Part shown: positions 1 through 5,945 of the stretch, piece after piece
Position numbering within the stretch: position 1 is the first letter of the stretch
Layout of the letters: every line of letters begins with the position of its first letter
Assembly (NCBI GenBank): GCA_947258465.1
Contig: CAMYIQ010000019.1
Coordinates: forward strand, 1 to 12,472
DNA length: 12,472 nt
Direction: 5' to 3'
DNA from: an uncultured Erythrobacter sp.
Lineage (GTDB): Bacteria; Pseudomonadota; Alphaproteobacteria; Sphingomonadales; Sphingomonadaceae
Translations under genes and position numbers: made by a program
The notes under the pieces: model-generated
Told to the model about the DNA's origin: nothing
Seen by the model: the letters and a program-made list of their open reading frames with translations, nothing else
Databases searched by the model: none

Positions 1-541
1 CTGCCTCGCCGATCCAGCCTGCATCGGCTTGGGGCGGGATGGTATAGCCGACATGCTGCAGCGAATAGAGCACGCCCATGCCGACATGCTTTATTCCGTC
101 TTCGTTGCCGGTGACGATACAGCCACCGACCTTTCCATAGAAGATATATTGGCCGCGATCGTTGGTCTCGCCCGAATGGCCGTAGAGCCGTTCGATCAGG
201 CGCTGGCAAACCGAACTTTTCTCGCCTAGCCAGATCGGTGTTCCGACGACAAGGATGTCGGCCGCCCGCACCTTTTCCCATATCGTCTGCCAGTCGTCGC
301 GCTCGGCGCCGTGCTTGGTCATATCGGGATAGACACCCGGGGCGATATCGTGATCGACAAGCCGCACGCTTTCTAACGCGACATCGTTCCTCACCAAAAT
401 CGCCTCCACCACGCCGAGGAGCTTGTCGGTGTGTGAACCTTGCGGCGTCGGCTTCAACGTACAGTTTATCGTCAAGGCCTTGAGGTCCGAAAAATCGGAC
501 GCGCTTTCGTCGCAAAGCTTGTGCTGGATATCGTCGAGCAT
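1..541 (-). CDS. Flavodoxin-fold NAD(P)H:FMN-reductase-like protein (3' end cut off)
   Basis: The minus strand reads open for 180 codons from ATG at 541 to the window edge, so the C-terminus is missing. The start is supported by GGGGAGA a few bases upstream. The protein has a flavodoxin/NADPH-dependent FMN reductase layout: a first strand at about residues 22-27 (ALTINC) followed by a phosphate-loop-like stretch KPTPQGSHTDK (30-40), a second strand ending ADILVVGTPIWLGE (94-107), then YGKVGGCIVTGNEDG (135-149), which matches the third flavin-contacting loop of this fold. Members bind FMN and reduce quinones, flavins or other acceptors with NAD(P)H in the cytoplasm. The fold assignment is firm; substrate and pathway are not visible. 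It is divergent from the aldolase gene with 256 bases between them. Confidence 0.85.
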   Translation of the reverse strand, partial: MLDDIQHKLCDESASDFSDLKALTINCTLKPTPQGSHTDKLLGVVEAILVRNDVALESVRLVDHDIAPGVYPDMTKHGAERDDWQTIWEKVRAADILVVGTPIWLGEKSSVCQRLIERLYGHSGETNDRGQYIFYGKVGGCIVTGNEDGIKHVGMGVLYSLQHVGYTIPPQADAGWIGEA

Positions 542-797
542 GCAATCTCCCCGTGTCTGTCGAGAATACGATTGAGGACCGAGATAGTTACAGTTGCCGG
601 TGCTCGCGGTGGCGGGGCCGCTCGCATCGACCGAGCACTGGCCCGGATGTCGCAGCATACTCGGTTCCTGCACCGTCTCCGCGATAGCTGACCATGGTTC
701 GCCAATAAGTGGCGCAGCGCTGTTGCAGGTGCGAAACCGCTTTTGTATGGCCCGCGCATACGAATGCACGATCAGTACCAGACGCGGGGTTTTCCAG
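542..797. other. Divergent intergenic region between the reductase-like gene and the aldolase
   Basis: I see no convincing coding content in these 256 bases; the aldolase frame is open upstream to 594, but family length argues against an earlier start. The region should hold promoters for both genes. Weak candidates are TTGCAG (723-728) with TATGGC (746-751, 17-base spacing) for the aldolase, and on the minus strand TATTCT (complement of 563-568) for the reductase-like gene. Neither is a close match to consensus, and no inverted repeat or riboswitch-like structure stands out. Confidence 0.3.
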
Positions 798-1685
798 ATG
801 ACTTTTGATGAGATGAAGGCGCGTATCGCCGAAGGCCAGGGCTTTATTGCGGCACTCGACCAGTCGGGCGGTTCGACCCCCAAGGCGCTCAAGGGCTATG
901 GCGTGGAGGATAGTGCATGGAGCACGGAGGACGAAATGTTCGGCCTGATCCATGAAATGCGCCAGCGCATTATCGAAGCGCCCAGCTTCGGCAATGGCAA
1001 GGTAATCGGTGCCATCCTGTTCGAAAAAACCATGGAGGGGACGAGTGGCGGAAAGCCGGTTCCGGCGCGCCTCAAGGAGCGCGGCATCGTACCGTTTCTC
1101 AAGGTAGACAAGGGACTGGAAGACGAGCGCGACGGCGCACAACTGATGAAGCCCAATCCGGGCCTCGAAACCATGTGCCACCGCGCCAAGGAACTCGGTG
1201 TCTTCGGCACCAAGATGCGCAGTGTCATCAAATCGGCCAATCCGGCCGGGATCAAGGAAGCCGTCCACCAGCAGTTCGCCGACGGTGCACGCATCCTTAG
1301 CTGCGGCCTCGTTCCCATGCTGGAACCCGAATATGACATCACCGCCGCCGATCGTGCGCAAGGGGAGAAAATCCTGCTCGAAGCGATCGAGGAAGGGCTC
1401 GGCGCGCTGCCCGATGGTCAGCAGGTCATGCTCAAACTGTCGATTCCCAAGGAAGCGGGTCTTTATTCCAGCCTGACCAAGCATCCCAAGGTACTCCGCG
1501 TCGTCGCGCTGTCGGGGGGATATTCGACCGACGAGGCTTGCCGCGAGCTGGCCAAGAACCCCGGTATGATCGCCAGCTTCAGCCGCGGCCTGTTGCAAGA
1601 CCTGCGTGCACAGCAGAGCGACGAGGAATTCGACCGGACGCTCTCGGGCGCGATCGACCAGATTCACGCGGCCAGCGTCGCCTGA
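798..1685 (+). CDS. fda: Class I fructose-bisphosphate aldolase (bacterial Schiff-base type)
   Basis: The 295-residue protein closely follows, as I recall them, the short bacterial class I aldolases such as staphylococcal Fda (about 296 residues). It carries GFIAALDQSGGSTPKAL (15-31), GAILFEKTM (71-79), VPFLKVDKGL (98-107), FGTKMRS (136-142) and VLSGGY-like ALSGGYS (237-243). Lys213 in VMLKLSIPKE is the expected Schiff-base lysine. It cleaves fructose 1,6-bisphosphate to glyceraldehyde 3-phosphate and dihydroxyacetone phosphate, or runs the reverse reaction in gluconeogenesis, in the cytoplasm without a divalent metal. The reading frame is open further upstream, but the family N-terminus begins here, so 798 is preferred; GCGGGG lies 8 bases before it as a modest ribosome binding site. 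Its stop lies 3 bases from the stop of the convergent lipoprotein gene. Confidence 0.95.
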   Translation: MTFDEMKARIAEGQGFIAALDQSGGSTPKALKGYGVEDSAWSTEDEMFGLIHEMRQRIIEAPSFGNGKVIGAILFEKTMEGTSGGKPVPARLKERGIVPFLKVDKGLEDERDGAQLMKPNPGLETMCHRAKELGVFGTKMRSVIKSANPAGIKEAVHQQFADGARILSCGLVPMLEPEYDITAADRAQGEKILLEAIEEGLGALPDGQQVMLKLSIPKEAGLYSSLTKHPKVLRVVALSGGYSTDEACRELAKNPGMIASFSRGLLQDLRAQQSDEEFDRTLSGAIDQIHAASVA

Positions 1686-1688
1686 GCC

Positions 1689-2078
1689 TCAGCGCCGCTC
1701 GAAGATAAAGCGGTAATCGCCGGGGGCGATCGGGCCGTCCGTGGTCTGTTCCGGCGTGGCCGACACCAGCGTGTAAGTCCGCCCCATCACCTCATACGGT
1801 TCACCCAGGGTGAGCGGGGCGGTCTGCGTCCAGTGCGTAGCCGCAATTCGTGTCGAGACGGTGAGCTTGCCCGCCCAGACGCAGCGTGCGTTGACCGGGC
1901 AGCGGCTGTCTTCCTTAACCTCCAGGGGTGTCAGGATCGCATCACCCGCCCAGACGGGCTGCTTCATCGCGACCGGCGTCCCCTGCGCGGCGGCCTCGCC
2001 GCCGGACATCGGCGTATCGGGAATGATGGCACAGGCGGTGAGGGGGACAAGCAGCGCGGCGGCAAATAGCGTTTTCAT
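1689..2078 (-). CDS. Small putative lipoprotein of unknown function with a conserved Cys pair
   Basis: The gene encodes 129 residues from ATG at 2078, preceded by GGGAGG at good spacing. The N-terminus is a lipoprotein signal: MKTLF, a hydrophobic stretch and the lipobox LTAC with Cys16 as the lipidated residue. The mature part has one recognisable block, DSRCPVNARCVWAGKLTV (57-74), whose two cysteines (60 and 66) could form a short disulfide loop. I recall this kind of SRCP...CxWAG block in small hypothetical envelope proteins, but no function is known to me. A hydrophobic, strand-rich C-terminal half (TYTLVSATP, DYRFIFERR) suggests a small beta domain. The same frame stays open far upstream across thiE and the next gene, but the lipobox and ribosome binding site fix this start. 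It is convergent with the aldolase and divergent from thiE. Confidence 0.8.
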   Translation of the reverse strand: MKTLFAAALLVPLTACAIIPDTPMSGGEAAAQGTPVAMKQPVWAGDAILTPLEVKEDSRCPVNARCVWAGKLTVSTRIAATHWTQTAPLTLGEPYEVMGRTYTLVSATPEQTTDGPIAPGDYRFIFERR

Positions 2079-2159
2079 GCCTCCCGTTAGACGTGCCACA
2101 CGCTTTCGCAGGTCTGAATGCGTGACGAAATGCGATCGGCGCTTTAGAGAACGCGACCG

Positions 2160-2795
2160 ATGACCGATACCATACCTCCGACCCAGCTCTATCTCATCTC
2201 GCCGCTCGACGTATGGGGCGATTTTCCCGCGCGGCTCGAACGCGCGCTCGATGCCGGCCCCGGTCTCGTCACTGCCTTCCAATTCCGGGTGAAAGGTATC
2301 GACCAGCACGAGGCCGCAGCGCTCGCCGAACCATTGCAGGCTATTTGCGCGGCACGCGATGTCGCCTTCATCGTCAACGACGATGTTTCGCTGGCAAAGC
2401 GCCTCAAGGCAGACGGGGTTCATCTCGGTCAGGGCGACGGCGATCCCAGGGACGCGCGCGAGCAGCTTGGCCGCGAGGCGCAGATCGGAGTAACTTGTCA
2501 CGGATCGCGCCATCTCGCGCTCGAAGCCGGCGAGGCGGGGGCTGACTACGTCGCTTTTGGCGCTTTTTTCCCCAGCACCACGAAGGAGACCGAGCATCGC
2601 GCCGAACTCGGACTGTTGGAATGGTGGAGCGAAATGGTCGAACTGCCCTCGGTCGCGATCGGTGGCATCACGCCGGACAATTGCGGGCCGCTTGTAGAGG
2701 CAGGGGCGGACTTCCTCGCCGTGTCGGGTGCGGTGTGGAATGGCGACGAAGGTGCCGCGATAAAAGCTTTCGCGGAGCAAATCGCCCCTGCGTGA
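2160..2795 (+). CDS. thiE: Thiamine phosphate synthase (ThiE), slightly divergent
   Basis: The 211-residue protein matches thiamine phosphate synthase in length and motif order. Motifs are LYLISP (10-15), QFRVK (41-45, in place of the usual QLRxK), VNDD (72-75, usually VNDR), ADGVHLGQGD (84-93), GVTCHGSRHLALEAGEAGADY (110-130), FFPSTTK (136-142) and VAIGGITPDN (165-174). The enzyme joins the hydroxymethylpyrimidine diphosphate and carboxythiazole phosphate moieties to give thiamine phosphate in the cytoplasm. The loop residues that differ contact pyrophosphate or substrate in the family, so activity is likely but should be tested. TenI-type relatives are the main alternative; the intact TxTK-like and GG elements favour ThiE. 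The 81-base upstream gap is too short for a TPP riboswitch and shows none. A weak promoter-like pair is GTGACG (2122-2127) and GCTTTA (2141-2146). Confidence 0.88.
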   Translation: MTDTIPPTQLYLISPLDVWGDFPARLERALDAGPGLVTAFQFRVKGIDQHEAAALAEPLQAICAARDVAFIVNDDVSLAKRLKADGVHLGQGDGDPRDAREQLGREAQIGVTCHGSRHLALEAGEAGADYVAFGAFFPSTTKETEHRAELGLLEWWSEMVELPSVAIGGITPDNCGPLVEAGADFLAVSGAVWNGDEGAAIKAFAEQIAPA

Positions 2796-2804
2796 GTTTG
2801 GTGA

Positions 2805-2838
2805 CCTGAAGGGGCGGAGTCGCGTCCCGCAATTCAGG
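2805..2838 (+). promoter_or_regulatory. Bulged hairpin entering the ribosome binding site of the L,D-transpeptidase gene
   Basis: Ten bases after the thiE stop the transcript can fold into an outer 6-bp stem, CCTGAA (2805-2810) with TTCAGG (2833-2838), stacked on an inner 6-bp stem, GGGGCG (2811-2816) with CGTCCC (2823-2828, one G-U pair). The loop is 6 bases and a GCAA bulge lies on the 3' side. The last bases of the outer stem, AGG at 2836-2838, are also the beginning of the AGGAAGG ribosome binding site (2836-2842) of the next gene. No T-run follows, so it is not an intrinsic terminator. A role in limiting translation or stabilising mRNA ends is inference. Confidence 0.5.
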
Positions 2839-2849
2839 AAGGTCCCCCT

Positions 2850-4085
2850 ATGCGTACATTCGTTCTCGCCGCCGCGTCGTCGCTGGCTCTTGCCGCATGC
2901 GGTATGCAGGGGCAGGACAATGAGCAGGAAAGCGATCCGGTCGCCAGCAGCGATAGCGGCAGGGATTATGGCTACGAGACTTATGGCGACGACAATTTCG
3001 CCGACACCATGGCCTCCAACGACGATAGCTACCGAAACGAGATCGGCGGGGATGCCGGAGGCGAGCAGGCGCAGCCGTCCGAACTGCCCGATGCCGAAGA
3101 GCGCCCGATCATGCAGGCGCAGGTTGTCCTCGATCGTGTCGGTTTCGGTCCCGGTGTGATCGATGGCAAGATGGGCATGAGCACGGAAAATGCGCTCAAA
3201 GGCTTCCAGGAAGCGAACGATCTCGAAGTAACCGGCAAGCTCGACGAAGCGACCAAGGGCGCGCTCGCCGAATGGAAGCGGATACCCGCGACCCGCGTGG
3301 TCACGATCCCCGGAAGTTGGGGCGAGGAAAGCTACACCGATATGCCGGAAGACGTTGCCGAGAAGGCGGAGCTCGAACGCCTCGGCTACGCATCGCTCGA
3401 CGAACGTCTTGCCGAGCGGTTCCATACCACGGTGGAGGTGCTCAAACAGCTCAACCCGAACGGCCAACCTGCCGGAGCGACCGAGAGCAAGGAACCCAGT
3501 CCGCAGCCTACGCCAACGTTCGATGCCGAGCGTGCTGACGGGCAGGAACCGAGCCATTTCCGGGCGGGCCAGAAAATCCGCGTTCCCAATATCGGTGGCG
3601 ACCGTATCGCGCCTGGATCGATCGATGACGGCAATTGGCAGCGTACACTCGCCTCGCTGGGAGTTGGAACCGAACAGCCGGAGGTGGATCGCATTGTCGT
3701 GAGCAAGGCGGGCAAGACACTGAAGGCCTATCGGGATGACGAGTTGGTTGCGCTGTTCACGGTAAGCTCGGGCTCAAGCGAATTCCCGCTCCCGATCGGA
3801 GAATGGGATATTCTCGGCGAAGCCTATAATCCGCCCTACAGCTACGATCCCGAAGTGCTCGGCGAAGGCGAGGGGGAGACCTATACACTGGCTCCAGGCC
3901 CCAATTCGCCCGTCGGCGTGGTGTGGATCGATCTCAGCAAGGAGCATTACGGCATCCACGGCACGCCCGACCCCGAAACGATCGGTCGCGCACAGTCGAG
4001 TGGATGTGTGCGCCTGACCAATTGGGACGCGGCGCGGCTCGCCGGAATGGTATCGCAATCGACCCAGGTGATTTTCGAACCATAA
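2850..4085 (+). CDS. L,D-transpeptidase lipoprotein (YkuD domain with peptidoglycan-binding domain)
   Basis: The 411-residue protein starts with a lipoprotein signal ending LAAC (Cys17), then an acidic low-complexity linker (about 20-82). Residues 85-142 form a PG_binding_1-type domain (GFGPGVIDGKMGMSTENAL is typical). Residues about 178-247 look like a divergent LysM (ERFHTTVEVLKQLNP ... FRAGQKIRVP) interrupted by a Pro/Glu-rich insertion. Residues 280-410 are the YkuD catalytic domain, with His370 in YGIHGTP and the nucleophile Cys386 in SSGCVRLTNWD. YkuD enzymes make 3-3 cross-links in peptidoglycan or attach proteins to it in the periplasm. AGGAAGG seven bases before the ATG decides the start. 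It follows thiE by 54 bases, and a hairpin in that gap overlaps the ribosome binding site. The M23 gene is 17 bases downstream, so the two are probably one transcript. Confidence 0.92.
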   Translation: MRTFVLAAASSLALAACGMQGQDNEQESDPVASSDSGRDYGYETYGDDNFADTMASNDDSYRNEIGGDAGGEQAQPSELPDAEERPIMQAQVVLDRVGFGPGVIDGKMGMSTENALKGFQEANDLEVTGKLDEATKGALAEWKRIPATRVVTIPGSWGEESYTDMPEDVAEKAELERLGYASLDERLAERFHTTVEVLKQLNPNGQPAGATESKEPSPQPTPTFDAERADGQEPSHFRAGQKIRVPNIGGDRIAPGSIDDGNWQRTLASLGVGTEQPEVDRIVVSKAGKTLKAYRDDELVALFTVSSGSSEFPLPIGEWDILGEAYNPPYSYDPEVLGEGEGETYTLAPGPNSPVGVVWIDLSKEHYGIHGTPDPETIGRAQSSGCVRLTNWDAARLAGMVSQSTQVIFEP

Positions 4086-4102
4086 GGCGCTAGGGCTACG
4101 GC

Positions 4103-4792
4103 ATGAACCTCGTCGATCGCATTCTCACCATCATTGTCACCGCCACGATTACCAGCGCGGTGTGGATCGTCGCGGGTGGCAGCCTTATCGAGAATGCCTC
4201 CAGCGTGAGCCAGCGCGACCAGACTCGTCCGGCCGAAGCGGCGCCAAGTCCTTCGCCCACAGCGCAGGCAGGCAGTGACGCCGAAGACGAAGGCGCGACT
4301 GCGGAAACGGCGGCACTCGATTCATCGGTGACCTCGGTGCCCGATGCGCGCAGCGGCCGCGAACTCGTGGTTCCCGTCCTCAATGTGCGACGCAGCGAGC
4401 TTACCGATACGTTCAGCGATTCGCGCGCGGACGGATCGCGCCTGCACGAGGCGATCGACATCATGGCGCCCCGTGGCACCAGTGTTGTGGCAGCGGGCCC
4501 GGGAGAAATCGAAAAACTGTTTGAAAGCGATGCGGGTGGATTGACCATCTATGTTCGGTCGCCCGACCGCCGCACGATCCATTATTATGCTCATCTCGAT
4601 GAATATGCGCCGGGTCTCAAGGAAGGGCAGCGGGTACGGCGCGGCCAACGTCTGGGCACGGTTGGCAGCTCGGGAAATGCCTCTGAAGATGCGCCGCACC
4701 TGCACTTCGCCATATTGCAGACCACCGAAGAGGCGGCGTGGTGGGAGCCCGCCAATGCGGTCAACCCCTATCCATTGCTGACCAGCCGCTGA
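4103..4792 (+). CDS. Membrane-anchored M23 family metallopeptidase (LytM-type)
   Basis: The 229-residue protein has one N-terminal hydrophobic segment (about 7-29), predicted to be a signal anchor, then a Pro/Ala/Glu-rich linker (41-80) and a C-terminal M23 domain (about 90-225). The zinc site is complete: His115 and Asp119 in HEAID, His201 in HLHF, with His164 (YYAHL) and His199 as the expected catalytic histidines. GxxVxxGQxLGxVGxSGxxxxxHLHF is recognisable at 175-202. Family members are peptidoglycan endopeptidases or, when degenerate, amidase activators; the intact ligands favour an active enzyme. The gene begins 17 bases after the L,D-transpeptidase, so a coupled role in wall remodelling is likely (inference). 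Its TGA stop touches the stop of the opposite-strand gene. Confidence 0.9.
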   Translation: MNLVDRILTIIVTATITSAVWIVAGGSLIENASSVSQRDQTRPAEAAPSPSPTAQAGSDAEDEGATAETAALDSSVTSVPDARSGRELVVPVLNVRRSELTDTFSDSRADGSRLHEAIDIMAPRGTSVVAAGPGEIEKLFESDAGGLTIYVRSPDRRTIHYYAHLDEYAPGLKEGQRVRRGQRLGTVGSSGNASEDAPHLHFAILQTTEEAAWWEPANAVNPYPLLTSR

Positions 4793-5161
4793 TCAGCTCT
4801 TGAGCGGGCCGGCGCGATGGCAGCGCAGGCGGCCCAGTTTCCCATCGCGTCCGACCTCCTGCAAGAGACGCGATCCCAGCCGCATGAAGCGCGCACCGCG
4901 CATGGGACCCCGGGTAAAGAGCACTCGTTTACCTTCCATAAGATAGGTCCCGCTGCCTTTGGCGGTGCGGTAGCTCGATCCGCCGGTGATCACGAAGTCG
5001 CGGCCTTCCTGTTCGACCCACGCGGCACCGGTCGCATCGCCGGGTAAAGCACAGACATATTCCCCCTGTTCGAGCAGCGAGAGACGGCCCTGCGCGAATG
5101 CAGGTGCCCAGGCGAGGCTCACCATTGCGGCAAAAAGGGCTGTGTTTTTGGCATGTTTCAT
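4793..5161 (-). CDS. Small secreted protein of unknown function
   Basis: The 122-residue product begins MKHAKN followed by a hydrophobic core and an AFA-Q signal peptidase I site at about residue 23, so it is probably periplasmic. The mature domain contains GEYVCALPGDATG (33-45), GGSSYRTAKGSGTYL (60-74), VLFTRGPMRG (80-89) and RLRC (111-114). Cys37 and Cys114 could form a disulfide linking the two ends of a small beta domain. I do not recognise a named family. An in-frame ATG 21 bases upstream (5182) is possible, but the signal peptide is better formed from 5161; neither start has a strong ribosome binding site, the best GGAG lying too far upstream. The gene is divergent from efp and converges with the M23 gene with no bases between the stops. 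Confidence 0.72.
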   Translation of the reverse strand: MKHAKNTALFAAMVSLAWAPAFAQGRLSLLEQGEYVCALPGDATGAAWVEQEGRDFVITGGSSYRTAKGSGTYLMEGKRVLFTRGPMRGARFMRLGSRLLQEVGRDGKLGRLRCHRAGPLKS

Positions 5162-5213
5162 GTGATTTGTCCGCAAAGCCATATAGCGAATGCGACGCTC
5201 CTTTTCCACTCGC

Positions 5214-5241
5214 TTGCCCGGAAGGCGCGGCTCGGCTAAGG
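5214..5241 (+). promoter_or_regulatory. Candidate efp promoter (TTGCCC / GCTAAG)
   Basis: TTGCCCG (5214-5220) and GCTAAGG (5235-5241) are separated by 14 bases, which fits the alphaproteobacterial housekeeping pattern known from Caulobacter (TTGaCgS, 10-14 bases, GCtANAWC), though the second element is imperfect. The same arrangement and spacing precede the tRNA gene in this window. Transcription would begin near 5249, about 55 bases before the efp start codon. Confidence 0.4.
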
Positions 5242-5253
5242 CGCGCCGCACAT

Positions 5254-5281
5254 ATCCGCCCTTTGGCGGATGCGCTCTTTT
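5254..5281 (+). promoter_or_regulatory. Perfect hairpin with T-tract in the efp leader
   Basis: ATCCGCC (5254-5260) pairs perfectly with GGCGGAT (5265-5271) around a CTTT loop, followed after 4 bases by TCTTTT (5276-5281). It sits 32 bases before the efp start codon and, if the candidate promoter is right, at the extreme 5' end of the efp mRNA. It resembles a short intrinsic terminator or attenuator but could equally be a 5' stabilising stem-loop. It is not a terminator for the neighbouring gene, which runs the other way. Confidence 0.45.
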
Positions 5282-5303
5282 ACAAGTCGAAGGTAGCTTC
5301 CCC

Positions 5304-5867
5304 ATGAAGATCAGCGGCGTGGACATCCGTCCGGGCAACATCATAGAGTACGAAGGCGGCATCTGGAAAGTCGCCAAGATCCAGCACACCCAGCCCGGTA
5401 AGGGCGGCGCCTACATGCAGGTCGAGATGAAGAACCTGCAAGATGGCCGCAAGACCAATGTCCGCTTTCGCAGCGCAGACACGGTCGAAAAGGTGCGTCT
5501 CGACACAGCGGACTACCAGTTCCTCTACGAAGACGGCGACATGCTCGTCTTCATGGATCAGAACACCTACGAACAGATCAACCTGCCGAGCGACCTGCTC
5601 GGCGATGCGAGGCCGTTTCTGCAGGATGGCATGCAGGTGAAGCTCGAGCTGTGGGAAGAAAAGCCGATCTCGGTCGAGCTGCCGCAGCAGGTCGAAGCCG
5701 AAATCGTCGAGGCCGACGCCGTGGTGAAAGGGCAGACCGCCTCGTCCAGCTACAAGCCCGCCGTGCTCGACAACGGTGTGCGCATCATGGTCCCGCCACA
5801 TATCGAAAGCGGTACGCGGATAATCGTCGACGTGTACGAACAGAGCTACGTCGGCAAGGCCAACTGA
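5304..5867 (+). CDS. efp: Elongation factor P
   Basis: The 187-residue protein is a full-length EF-P: an N-terminal KOW-like domain (about 1-62), a central OB domain (about 67-125) and a C-terminal OB domain (about 130-185). The C-terminal family signature is present as KPAVLDNGVRIMVPPHIESG (149-168). EF-P binds between the ribosomal P and E sites and relieves stalling at polyproline. Lys33 in QPGKGGAY is the tip residue that corresponds to the modified Lys34 of E. coli EF-P; the modifying enzymes are not in this window. The start has AAGG about 10 bases upstream and agrees with the family N-terminus (MKISGVDIRPGNII). The leader contains a promoter-like pair and a perfect hairpin. The inositol-monophosphatase-family gene follows by 78 bases. 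Confidence 0.97.
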   Translation: MKISGVDIRPGNIIEYEGGIWKVAKIQHTQPGKGGAYMQVEMKNLQDGRKTNVRFRSADTVEKVRLDTADYQFLYEDGDMLVFMDQNTYEQINLPSDLLGDARPFLQDGMQVKLELWEEKPISVELPQQVEAEIVEADAVVKGQTASSSYKPAVLDNGVRIMVPPHIESGTRIIVDVYEQSYVGKAN

Positions 5868-5874
5868 TCGCGCC

Positions 5875-5892
5875 TGGCCCACGATGGGGCCA
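5875..5892 (+). other. Short hairpin after efp
   Basis: TGGCCC (5875-5880) and GGGCCA (5887-5892) form a 6-bp stem with a 6-base loop, beginning 8 bases after the efp stop. The following CTGTCCTTTCCC has only a poor T-tract. It could be a weak terminator or an mRNA-stabilising end between efp and the phosphatase gene; chance occurrence in GC-rich DNA is also possible. Confidence 0.25.
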
Positions 5893-5945
5893 CTGTCCTT
5901 TCCCGGCGCGCACATAGCGCGTTCTGACCGAATAAGAGAGATTCC

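Noticed and set aside
588..1667. Long minus-strand open frame (359 codons) opposite the aldolase
   Set aside because: It mirrors a strongly conserved aldolase in GC-rich DNA, has no recognisable motif and no ribosome binding site; it is a codon-bias shadow.
2079..2159. TPP riboswitch in front of thiE
   Set aside because: The gap is only 81 bases and the conserved CTGAGA and ACCTGA-type elements are missing.
2079..3557. Upstream extension of the minus-strand lipoprotein frame through thiE and the transpeptidase
   Set aside because: The lipobox, ribosome binding site and real genes on the plus strand show that only 1689-2078 is coding.
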